DNA from: Pseudoprimorskyibacter sp.
Lineage (GTDB): Bacteria; Pseudomonadota; Alphaproteobacteria; Rhodobacterales; Rhodobacteraceae
DNA: 64,000 bases
Reading direction: 5' to 3'
Assembly (NCBI GenBank): GCA_029251265.1
Contig: JAQXDR010000003.1
Span: 1 to 64,000 of the forward strand
Both the position numbers and the translations under genes were made by a program. Within the stretch, counting starts at the first letter, position 1; each line of letters opens with the position of its first letter. Shown here in pieces: positions 56,901 to 64,000 of the stretch. The notes under the pieces were generated by a model that made no database searches, was not told where the DNA came from, and worked only from the letters and a program-made list of their open reading frames with translations.

Positions 56901-59900
56901 CACCACCTTCGACGGTGTACAGATAGACAGGCTGATCAGATGTTTCCACAACTTCAGACAGTTCCATCTCTAGCCTGCCACCATCTCCAAAGGTGACCAC
57001 ACCATTAGGCGCCCCGCCTCCTGAAAAATCGACTAAGTCCAGCCGGGCGTCATTTGCCTGCACCATGCCGCCAATAACACCTTTGAAATTCTCGTCATTG
57101 GCGCCACCCTCCCGCATGTCACCCGCAGTGTACCGTAAGGACCCGGGATCAAACTGGAATACATCCAGTTTGGGAAGTAGGTCGCTATCATTGAGGTCGA
57201 CCGCTGCACCGAAATCCTCAATTTTCAAAAGCGTGGTGCTTAGAAAGACTGCGTCCAGATCCAAACCTGAAAAACTACCCGTGCCACCGCCTACACGGTC
57301 GTTATCGTCAACGAGCGTTAGCGACTTTAAACCTCCGGGCAGGGAGGGTAGTTGCGCCACCGCGACGCCATTTTTCAATGCCTGAAACTCCAGCGCGACG
57401 TTTTCAGCGTAGCCAGAGGCAACCAATTGTCCGGCATCGGTGTTTTCGCCTGCGATTTCATCGACGCGACCTGTGGACATCACAAACCCGGACCGCGTGC
57501 CCCCGACAAAATCCAGATTTCCTGTAAAGTCGCCCAAAGACGCATCGGCACCGATGTAGCGGACATCTTTAAAAGACCCGAATTCAAACGTGTTCAACAC
57601 GCTTGCCAGTTCTGTTCGATCCATCAAATCCAGTTGGTCAATGCCATGTCCACCAGCGGCGCCAATATCCAGACCACCTTCATCACCAACCAAGTCAAAT
57701 GCCTTTGGCAATACTGGGATATCAAACGAAGGTGGCACCACCACCAAATCAATATCCAACACAGCCTGCCCCATCTGGGCGCCGGGCAAGGTGGGCACGA
57801 ATTCAAAACGCGTGTCATCAAGCGTGTCCACCACAGCGGATCCGTCCTCGACCTCGAGAATGGCAACCATCTCACCTGTTGAGACAAGACGGATGATGGG
57901 CGGGTTATCACCGGTAAGTTCAAGCTCGTAATCTTCGGCAGACCCTGCGAGCTGGATCTGGTCCAGATCCGTTAGGACAACCCGTGCATAGTCGTTTTCA
58001 GTTGCGTCCCCGATGCCATAAAAAGTGCCGTTTTCATCACCAAGGACATATAAATCAGCGCCTGCCCCACCGTCGAGATAATCACCGTTTTCAAAATTGC
58101 CCCCGAAGAAATCAAACGCCCCACCTTCAATTTCATAGGTTCCGCCAACAAGTGTATCGTCGCCCGCATCGCCAAATAAACGGTCACGACCGATACCACC
58201 AAACAAAACGTCAGCGCCCGCTTTGCCCGAGATGTAATCATCCCCCGCCGCGCCGTCCAGAATATCGCCTTTGGCACCTTCTCGATCAGCGCCGTTCAGC
58301 TGATCGTCCAGCGCCCCGCCGGTCACATTCAAACCTTCTATGCTGGAAAAATCTGTCGAGCTGATGGTGAACGCTGCTTGCAAAACCTCTTTAACCGACA
58401 GAATGCCGTCACCGGGATCGCCACCCTTGTCAAAGAGCAGTTCGACTTCGACCAATTGATCCGAAAAATCTGCAATTAGGATATCGTGATCACCAACCCC
58501 GCCCTCTAGGATATTGAACCCGCCGTGGATGGTGATTTCGTCCGACCCGGATCCGGCGTCAATCGTTGCGTTGCCATCCAGCAATTCAAGCTGGTCATCG
58601 CCTTCTCCGAGGAGTGCTATCCTGTCGATGTCATCCGTCAACCGGAGGATGTCATTGCCGTCACCGGTGGCAAAGTTACCCACCTGTTCAAAATTTCTGA
58701 TAAGCGCGCCCCGGTCCGCAATCCCGGCCTGAAACGCGCGCATCCCTGCCTCGGTCGTCAGATCTATAACGATGTTTGACTTGGCAAAGGAAAAATCCAT
58801 GTCGAGGATGTCGAAACCGGCACCACCATCAAGCAGAAAGCTTGAAGCCTCCCCAGCAGGACCGTCTTCGACGAGGTTACCGCCATGCACAACCACATCA
58901 TCGCCGGCCCCGACGTTAACCAAGTCACTGCCATAGCCAGCTTCAACGGTGTCGTTTCCACCGCCTGTATAAATGACATCATGGCTGTCTGTAAGCGTCT
59001 GAACAACATCGTCGCCCTCGCCCAAAACAATGTCCAGCCGCTCGATGTCTTTCGCATTGACAACTTTGCGCAGCGCAGAGGTTTCCACAATACCGTTACC
59101 ACCGGCATCAAGAGTAATTTTGAAGCCGTCAGCTGCATCCGGGGCCTCGTCATAGACGAGCTGTAAAATATCAATCCCGTCCTCGCCATCTACGTTGTCA
59201 AAACCAACCGCCTCGTAAAGTCCGGGATTCAGGATGTTGACACTGTCGCTGCCTATCAGGATATCATTAAACGCAGAGCCACGTAGATTTTCGATGGCAA
59301 CCAAAACATCGTCCTGTGCTTCTGCGCCCTGGCCCGTTCCATTATCAAGATTAACGTTCACGCTGCCAGTGGCTTCGCTGTAGTCAGCCCAGTCACGCCC
59401 ATTACCACCATTGAGTGTGTCAGCCCCAACACCGCCGATCAGAGTGTCAAAACCGCTGTCTGTTTCGATGGAGTCAGATCCATCCCCTCCGATGACAAGG
59501 TTGTTTTGATTGTCACCCAGGATCCAATCATTTTTAGACGTACCCTCGACATCATTGAATGTGTTTATTCCTGCGATCTCTTGCTCTTTGTCGTCGCTAT
59601 CAAGGAAGGTGGCAAGAACAAGGACGTCGTGCACGCCGGGGTCGCCAATGTTGGCCTTGCCAGACAGCAGGTCAATCTTTGTCTCAAAGCCATTTTCGAC
59701 AAGACCCAAGGGTACGACGCCTGCATAGCTGATAAGGTCGGTGCCGCTGGCCCGGTTGGAATACCCCCCACCGGACAAGACTGCGCCGGTCCCATGGCCA
59801 CGCACGGTATCATCGCCAGAACCGGCGTTGATGGTGTCGAGACCTCCACCGCCGTCAAGCAAGTCATCGCCACTCAGGGCGTGCACTTCATTTGCGCCGT

Positions 59901-62874
59901 TGTCTCCAAAGAACCTGTCGCCAAAGCCCGACAACACCACATTCTCGATCGACGCGTAGGTGTCACCACTGGCATCACTGCCAAAGCCCACGCCTAGGTT
60001 AAAGTATACCGAAACGGCCGACCGCGAGAACGCATAGGACGTCCAATCCGATCCCTGCCCCCCAGACAAATTATCCTTACCTTGGCCACCGACCAGAAGA
60101 TCGTCATCCGCACCGCCGACAATAATGTCGTCACCACTATTGCCCTCGATTTGGTTCGCGTTCAGCGGATCGCCCGTCAGAACATCATTGTGCTGCGATC
60201 CTACCAGACGCTCTATGTTCAAAAGGACATCGCCCTCGGCATCACCACCGCTGCCCAGCATGGCCCGGCCAGAATTGATGCCGTCCAACAAAGCCAGCTG
60301 CGCCGCATCGAGTGTGCCGATGTCATCGAAATCGAAAGGAACGATCGTGACCCCTTCCGAGCTCGCGGAATAGTCGACCTCATCACTATCAGCACCGCCA
60401 TGCAGCAAATCACCACCAGCGCCGCCAATCAAAATATCGTCGCCAGCTTCACCATGCAGGCGGTCGGCCCCGGCAGACCCGTGCAGGACGTCTGCGTCGA
60501 TCCCCCCTCTGATGGTGTCGTTCAGGCTGCTACCATGGACAAGGTCAAGGTCAGATACAGAACTGCTACCCGACCCCAAATCAATATCCAGCGCCAATGA
60601 CACATCACTGTCGATAACCAGAACGTCCTCACCACGGCCAAAGTTTCCGGTGAGTTTGGTCAGCCCCAGAGTAGAGTACCGCTCAAGCACACCGAAGGCA
60701 GAGACAACGACTTCATCAGCGATCACTTCGCCATCTTCATCGCGTGACAGTGACACCCTGAACGACTCGTGCCGTGCTGGAGAGTTTTCATCGAAATCAA
60801 CATCGATCCCGTCGTCGAGCGCACGCTTTTCAGCATCCCCACCGACATTCAGATGCAAGGCACCGCTGTCCTTTCTGATTTCGGCAAGCCCGCTGTTTTC
60901 AACCTCGAGCCCATCTTGCCCTCCGACACCAGAACAGGGCGACGCGTTGAACTGCGCCAAGGTGATATCAAAAAGACTTTGACGCACGGTGTAAGAAAAC
61001 GGGCCGACACCGATCTTTGCAAAAGCATCCACAACTGCGGCCAAACGGCCCCCGATTTCATCAAACAGGCAGCCAAAATCATTCAGACGCTTGATGCCTT
61101 CCTGCGCGGCCGAAAAGCCCATGCCCAGTTCACCTTTGACACCGCCGCGGACGCCTGCTTCGGCCAATCCAAGGTTTACACTGCCAAAAGCACCAATGAA
61201 AAAGCCCAGCTCAAGAATGGGAAACGCAACGCCGGCGACATCATCCAGTTGCGCCTCGATAAAGAAGCCCTCTTCAAAGCTTCCATCGCCAAACAACCCG
61301 CTGCTATCAAATCCAAGCGCAAAGTCCGTGGCCATTTCGAATTCGCCCTCGAGACCGATCGTAAACGGGCCAAAGGGCGCGCCGATCCGGACAGTTTCGC
61401 CAAATTCCAATTTGGGTAGATCAACCGAGAATAATTCCACAGGGTCGGAATTGCCGCCAAACCCCGAGAACAAAAGCGACAGCGCTGTCTGCATCGGATA
61501 GTCGAACAACGGGAACGAATATTCTGCGGTATCAACCTCGCCTTGGGCTGCAAAACCACTTAGCTCTCCGCCCCAGGTTCCCAGACCTTCCCAAAGGGCG
61601 TTCAAATCAAGGCCAAAATCGCCACCCAGCGCTCCATCTATCAAACCGTCTAGATCTAATGTCCCGTCAAACAGATCGCCGAGGTTGGCCCCATCAAAAC
61701 TGACATCTCCCAAACTGAAGTCAACGTCCGGGTCGAGGTTGAAATCCACCAGACGTTTGCCAAAATCGATCAGATCAGCCGCCCACCCGATAAAGGATAG
61801 ATCAAGGTCCTCACCACCCGACGCAAAAATCACGAGATCCCCGATCGTGATACCAGGGATACCATCGAGGTCCGCATCAATGCCGAATGGCAGCTCGCTG
61901 ATAATCGGAACAGGGGCGGTCAAAAAATCCACAATTTCGCCAAATGGGAAGGTATCCAGCACATCCACAATTTGACCGAAATTGGCTTGAAGAAAATCCA
62001 TTAACGCGCCACCGTCGATTGAAATTCCCGTCAGTGACAGATCAGGTAGTTCAAACAAGGCGTCAAAATCAAGATCGCCTTCCAAAGTGCCGAAACTGAA
62101 ATCGAGATCGGCCGTTATCGTTGGCAGGAACCCCCCGGCAAATTGCGTTGTGAACCGGCCGCTTAAACCGGCTTCTGCGCCCTCTCTCATGCTAACATCA
62201 AGACCATCAGGCGTGTTCATCAAATCGAACTTTACAGATAAGCCGCCGCTTTGTGTTTCAGCGTCAAATCCCAGTTCGACAACACCCAATTCGGCGGTAC
62301 TTTCGAGGCTCGCGTCTGCGGTCAGACATAACGTCGCGATAGGATCTTCGGACTCTTCGAGCGTCACGGAAGCGTCGTCAAGATCCAGAACAACAGCCAC
62401 CTTCGCGTCGAACTGCACCTCTATGGATGCAGAGCCGTCAATGTCCAGCAAATCTGTTCCTGCAATCCCGAGGTTTTCCTCAAGCTCAACAGATCCCTCG
62501 ACCTGCTCAGAAACTTCAAACGTGACTTTGATTGCGCCATCCGCCTCAATTCCCAAGTTCAGTTCCGGTATTAATGATAACGCGTCTTTGAGCGAGTCCT
62601 CGAAGCTCAAATCAACCTCGCCAGCCTCCCAGGCCAACTGCAATATCGTCAGTTCGTTCTCGATAGCGGCTTGTATATCCGTCAATGGATTTATGATGGT
62701 AGCGCTTAGGTCCTCGATTGCAGCCAAACCCGCCCCAATCATTGGCAGTTGCGCGTTCAATGTCGGCGCAACCAATGTAGTCGGCAGGGCGTCCAATATC
62801 AAAGTGATATTGTCCAGAAGAGTAACAATCTTTTGGGCTTCTTCGGTTTCAGGAAGTATAATCGCGCCGTCCAT
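53959..62874 (-). CDS. Giant RTX/Ig-like secreted calcium-binding protein
   Basis: 2971 residues, strongly acidic, with no Sec signal. Residues 1 to about 700 are an Asp/Leu-rich beta-structured region of unknown function. From about 780 on there are several clusters of hemolysin-type nonapeptide repeats (GGAGGDLLHGG, GGGLDTINAGSGDDTVRG and many more). A cadherin/VCBS-like segment (VFTYTVSDGVHFSEAQITID) lies near 2340-2380, and two Ig-like repeats (PPEITMDP..., APVVTVNP...) near 2390-2575. The last RTX block is at 2630-2890. The C-terminus ends with a hydrophobic/acidic segment (DLHDFADWDFLA) as in type I secretion substrates. Adhesin, S-layer-like or biofilm protein is likely. No ABC exporter or membrane fusion protein is in the window. 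AGGAG lies upstream of the ATG. Confidence 0.9.
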   Translation of the reverse strand: MDGAIILPETEEAQKIVTLLDNITLILDALPTTLVAPTLNAQLPMIGAGLAAIEDLSATIINPLTDIQAAIENELTILQLAWEAGEVDLSFEDSLKDALSLIPELNLGIEADGAIKVTFEVSEQVEGSVELEENLGIAGTDLLDIDGSASIEVQFDAKVAVVLDLDDASVTLEESEDPIATLCLTADASLESTAELGVVELGFDAETQSGGLSVKFDLMNTPDGLDVSMREGAEAGLSGRFTTQFAGGFLPTITADLDFSFGTLEGDLDFDALFELPDLSLTGISIDGGALMDFLQANFGQIVDVLDTFPFGEIVDFLTAPVPIISELPFGIDADLDGIPGITIGDLVIFASGGEDLDLSFIGWAADLIDFGKRLVDFNLDPDVDFSLGDVSFDGANLGDLFDGTLDLDGLIDGALGGDFGLDLNALWEGLGTWGGELSGFAAQGEVDTAEYSFPLFDYPMQTALSLLFSGFGGNSDPVELFSVDLPKLEFGETVRIGAPFGPFTIGLEGEFEMATDFALGFDSSGLFGDGSFEEGFFIEAQLDDVAGVAFPILELGFFIGAFGSVNLGLAEAGVRGGVKGELGMGFSAAQEGIKRLNDFGCLFDEIGGRLAAVVDAFAKIGVGPFSYTVRQSLFDITLAQFNASPCSGVGGQDGLEVENSGLAEIRKDSGALHLNVGGDAEKRALDDGIDVDFDENSPARHESFRVSLSRDEDGEVIADEVVVSAFGVLERYSTLGLTKLTGNFGRGEDVLVIDSDVSLALDIDLGSGSSSVSDLDLVHGSSLNDTIRGGIDADVLHGSAGADRLHGEAGDDILIGGAGGDLLHGGADSDEVDYSASSEGVTIVPFDFDDIGTLDAAQLALLDGINSGRAMLGSGGDAEGDVLLNIERLVGSQHNDVLTGDPLNANQIEGNSGDDIIVGGADDDLLVGGQGKDNLSGGQGSDWTSYAFSRSAVSVYFNLGVGFGSDASGDTYASIENVVLSGFGDRFFGDNGANEVHALSGDDLLDGGGGLDTINAGSGDDTVRGHGTGAVLSGGGYSNRASGTDLISYAGVVPLGLVENGFETKIDLLSGKANIGDPGVHDVLVLATFLDSDDKEQEIAGINTFNDVEGTSKNDWILGDNQNNLVIGGDGSDSIETDSGFDTLIGGVGADTLNGGNGRDWADYSEATGSVNVNLDNGTGQGAEAQDDVLVAIENLRGSAFNDILIGSDSVNILNPGLYEAVGFDNVDGEDGIDILQLVYDEAPDAADGFKITLDAGGNGIVETSALRKVVNAKDIERLDIVLGEGDDVVQTLTDSHDVIYTGGGNDTVEAGYGSDLVNVGAGDDVVVHGGNLVEDGPAGEASSFLLDGGAGFDILDMDFSFAKSNIVIDLTTEAGMRAFQAGIADRGALIRNFEQVGNFATGDGNDILRLTDDIDRIALLGEGDDQLELLDGNATIDAGSGSDEITIHGGFNILEGGVGDHDILIADFSDQLVEVELLFDKGGDPGDGILSVKEVLQAAFTISSTDFSSIEGLNVTGGALDDQLNGADREGAKGDILDGAAGDDYISGKAGADVLFGGIGRDRLFGDAGDDTLVGGTYEIEGGAFDFFGGNFENGDYLDGGAGADLYVLGDENGTFYGIGDATENDYARVVLTDLDQIQLAGSAEDYELELTGDNPPIIRLVSTGEMVAILEVEDGSAVVDTLDDTRFEFVPTLPGAQMGQAVLDIDLVVVPPSFDIPVLPKAFDLVGDEGGLDIGAAGGHGIDQLDLMDRTELASVLNTFEFGSFKDVRYIGADASLGDFTGNLDFVGGTRSGFVMSTGRVDEIAGENTDAGQLVASGYAENVALEFQALKNGVAVAQLPSLPGGLKSLTLVDDNDRVGGGTGSFSGLDLDAVFLSTTLLKIEDFGAAVDLNDSDLLPKLDVFQFDPGSLRYTAGDMREGGANDENFKGVIGGMVQANDARLDLVDFSGGGAPNGVVTFGDGGRLEMELSEVVETSDQPVYLYTVEGGGVEALLADISASDEGINPTGDLSTDLGAPGLSGDAASLTAEFTAQGSDGPVDLFQVVILTEELPEFGGADLTDSFSVRINGIEALVLSDGRAATMQNLATTPMGSFHSDLVLNLPDRGPLADTLRADAYTKVLTISAPVQEGNNLLEITVEDGRDGLLDSALVILPMSDVSVITGTDGDDIMVGSLGDDDVRAGFGDDRFTMGLGHDRFDGGFGHDTVFTDIQLEDLQMQFEDDALIVTDGAVKAELRQVETLVLNGGDGPDVVLDINEAMATDNFAVVANDDHAEVAQNQNKLATPILLTGNDLNVDDDDLTVVQLASTTTFVPSDGTSGQIAGLYGTLQMVGPGKAQYLVDEAYVGSDVARQDVFTYTVSDGVHFSEAQITIDLLPVPDVTPPEITMDPLASFETSPALTGTIDDPDATIAVVINNMPYDANNLGDGTWILDKGTIAPLPLGPVEVTFIVTDLAKNTKKVVDDDNLKIILPPDTTAPVVTVNPVETTSPSPEITGTVDDTNALVEVEIDGFSYPALTEQNGTWILTEFYIGNLEPGTYSITVTAIDQAGNVGEVTDVDGVVILPPEPVVIDLTVEQFQLVIDEGELDLLVEFVAGTTFMSSLFLNSIDQFIVAEGDVALHIGGTPLDVFIKGTDNADALGTGAYSLIGDQTLQDNSLGEDFILGKAGADEIDGDVGDDLLLGGADNDTLRGGSDNDTLFGGSGDDLLEGGSGDDAIIAGLGDDMIVLGSGLDSLSGGEGQDTVSIDSPDFAPDPFVAEVNFVTGEIGAKGIAENRSYFDEIEHLVFSGPVAVDVTGDEHDNHLITGGLADTVNGGAGDDTIIGFGGADELSGGAGMDSIDGKNGNDYLFGRIDDDYLVGWGGRDRLRGNAGDDTMVGGNKNDFLQGGSGADTFVFNTDNGFWAKDLIKDFELGVDRVVIEGFSQDDVNWKPLKSGLGVMAIVESGGKIVFNGHQKEDLHDFADWDFLA

Positions 62875-63422
62875 TTCGAGAACTCCTCATTAAATAACCT
62901 CGAGCACTGGTGAACAGTAAACCGCTCTGTAATTCAGTTATGTCCAGCCTAAGCGTCCCCGCGCCAGTCCCTAAGTTAATTCTGCGTGAATTTTGGTAGT
63001 TTCATCTTCAAAAAGACAAAAAATGACGCCGTTTGCCGCTGACCCGATCAAATTTGACAGGTCTAAGGCGTTCACAAATATGTGAATTCCAGTTGATGAC
63101 CTCATGATGAACGGGGTGCAGATGTTTTCAGACATCGCCACCTGCAGCAGATTGTGGCGACCAGGCATAATCGCTTTATGGTGGCGGAATCAGGCAATAA
63201 ATACCGCCATTTGATCGGCACACAACGCCCGTATCTGCCCGTCAAGACACCCGCAATCTTGGGCAACGAAAGCTTGGTCCCACCCCGTCTATACCCACTG
63301 CCCTCAACAGATGCGCAGTATTCGCCAACTGGCTGACGCTTTGCCGTTTTTTTGCAGCGGCCGGATGCTTGGGCATAATCCGGCACCTTGAAATCCCGAT
63401 ACCGGCTATCAGGCGATCCGTT
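62875..63422. other. Intergenic region between lysK and the RTX gene
   Basis: About 550 bases with no convincing gene; two short minus-strand frames (65 and 94 codons) lack any family resemblance. A hairpin with seven-base stem GCCGGAT/ATCCGGC (63360-63384) lies downstream of lysK but is not followed by a U-tract on that strand. The right part should hold the promoter of the RTX gene. Confidence 0.45.
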
Positions 63423-64000
63423 CTATTGGGATGCGCTCAATGCCCCGGACAGCCCCTTGTCGATCAGAGCAATAGTTTCGTTCACACCATAAAGTGCGAT
63501 AAAACCACCAAATCGGGGGCCTTGTGACGCCCCCAAGAGGACCTCGTACAACGCCTTGAACCAATCCCGCATTGGATCAAAGCGTTCTCGCCCACAGGCG
63601 AAGACCTCACCTTGCAAGGCATCTGCGTCCACAGGACCTGTCCATGCCTCCAGACGCGATTTCAAATCCAGAAGTGCCTCGCGCTCCAACTGTGTCGGGG
63701 CACGATAAACTTTGGTCGGTTTCACAAAATCGTTGTAGTAGCGCACTGCACAACCCACTGCCCGGTCCATTTGGGGGTGCGTTTGCGAAGTTGCATCCGG
63801 GGCATACCGGCGAATAAAGCCCCAAAGGGTTTCCTTGTCGTCAGCCGCCGATACCGACGCCAGGTTCAGTAACATGGCAAAAGGTATCACCATATCTGAC
63901 TTTGGAACAGACTCTCCGTGAATATGATATACCGGATTGGCAGCCTTCGCTTTATCGTCCTGTCCTGCATACGCACGCAGCTGTTGGTGGTATTCGTCAA
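63423..64000 (-). CDS. lysK: Lysyl-tRNA synthetase, class I (C-terminal part, cut by window end)
   Basis: The frame is open to base 64000 and beyond; 192 residues are visible, beginning DEYHQQLRAYAGQDDKAK. Segments HIHGESVPKSDMVIPFAMLLNLASV, WGFIRRYAPDATSQTHPQMDRAVGCAVRYYNDFV and the helical C-terminus FDPMRDWFKALYEVLLGASQGPRFGGFIALYG (spread over residues 35-175) match the anticodon-binding helical-cage region of the archaeal-type class I LysRS used by many alphaproteobacteria. Catalytic HIGH/KMSKS motifs lie outside the window. The complete start cannot be given. Confidence 0.9.
   Translation of the reverse strand, partial: DEYHQQLRAYAGQDDKAKAANPVYHIHGESVPKSDMVIPFAMLLNLASVSAADDKETLWGFIRRYAPDATSQTHPQMDRAVGCAVRYYNDFVKPTKVYRAPTQLEREALLDLKSRLEAWTGPVDADALQGEVFACGRERFDPMRDWFKALYEVLLGASQGPRFGGFIALYGVNETIALIDKGLSGALSASQ

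Noticed and set aside
54200-60500. Short periodic repeats resembling a repeat array
   Set aside because: They are coding repeats of the RTX nonapeptide type (GGxGxDxLx), not CRISPR repeats: no constant repeat/spacer lengths and a single open frame throughout.
63102-63386. 94-codon minus-strand frame downstream of lysK
   Set aside because: Considered as a transposase fragment, but no conserved motif could be identified.

Overview
The window looks like chromosome from an alphaproteobacterium of the Roseobacter group (Rhodobacteraceae). This is inferred from gene content and protein character: a class I lysyl-tRNA synthetase, the gltD/gltB/mtgA order, rsfS-rlmH, and GlxBCD-type glutamate-synthase paralogues. 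No 16S rRNA or other marker is present. Coding density is high. Decay is limited to two insertion-sequence remnants and two disrupted genes in an aromatic catabolism cluster.

Layout. 0-0.6 kb: decayed IS110 transposase. 0.6-14 kb: core genes mtgA, gltB, gltD, uppP, rlmH, rsfS, rnr, a DUF2064 glycosyltransferase-like gene and dapE. 14.1-21.2 kb: protocatechuate 4,5-cleavage (lig/gal) cluster, with ligI-ligU-ligK-galB on the minus strand and a LysR regulator plus ligA-ligB-ligC on the plus strand. The regulator carries two in-frame stops and ligA a one-base frameshift, so the pathway is probably inactive as sequenced. 21.5-22 kb: IS3-family remnant. 22.2-27.2 kb: hyuA-hyuB plus an FAD amine/amino-acid oxidase. 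27.4-30.2 kb: acnB. 30.7 kb: tRNA-Glu. 31-40 kb: a probable catabolic regulon of unknown substrate (TetR regulator, GMC oxidoreductase, aldo/keto reductase, CoA-transferase, crotonase, Dabb protein, SDR, DUF993 aldolase-like protein, TIM-barrel isomerase). It is tied together by an 11-base box, TTAAGTAACCA, in both divergent promoter regions.

40-53 kb holds the most interesting system. A GntR/FCD regulator is divergent from a glxBCD-like set (glutamine-amidotransferase, GXGXG and FMN/Fe-S subunits) plus a class I amidotransferase. A monomeric-sarcosine-oxidase-like flavoenzyme is divergent from an eight-gene operon: glutamine-synthetase-family ligase, BMC-P, BMC-H, octopine-dehydrogenase-family enzyme, CoA-acylating aldehyde dehydrogenase, BMC-T, malate dehydrogenase with a 90-residue N-terminal extension, and a RidA-like protein. 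All three shell classes needed to close a bacterial microcompartment are present. The usual phosphotransacylase and alcohol dehydrogenase are absent. A nearly identical operator sits in both divergent promoters. The reading I favour is gamma-glutamylation of an amine, rearrangement or oxidation through an N-substituted glutamate, and processing of the resulting aldehyde in the compartment with malate dehydrogenase recycling NADH. Substrate and reaction order are inference.

53-64 kb: a lone crotonase, a 2971-residue secreted RTX/Ig-like protein without a type I exporter nearby, and the C-terminal part of lysK running off the window end.
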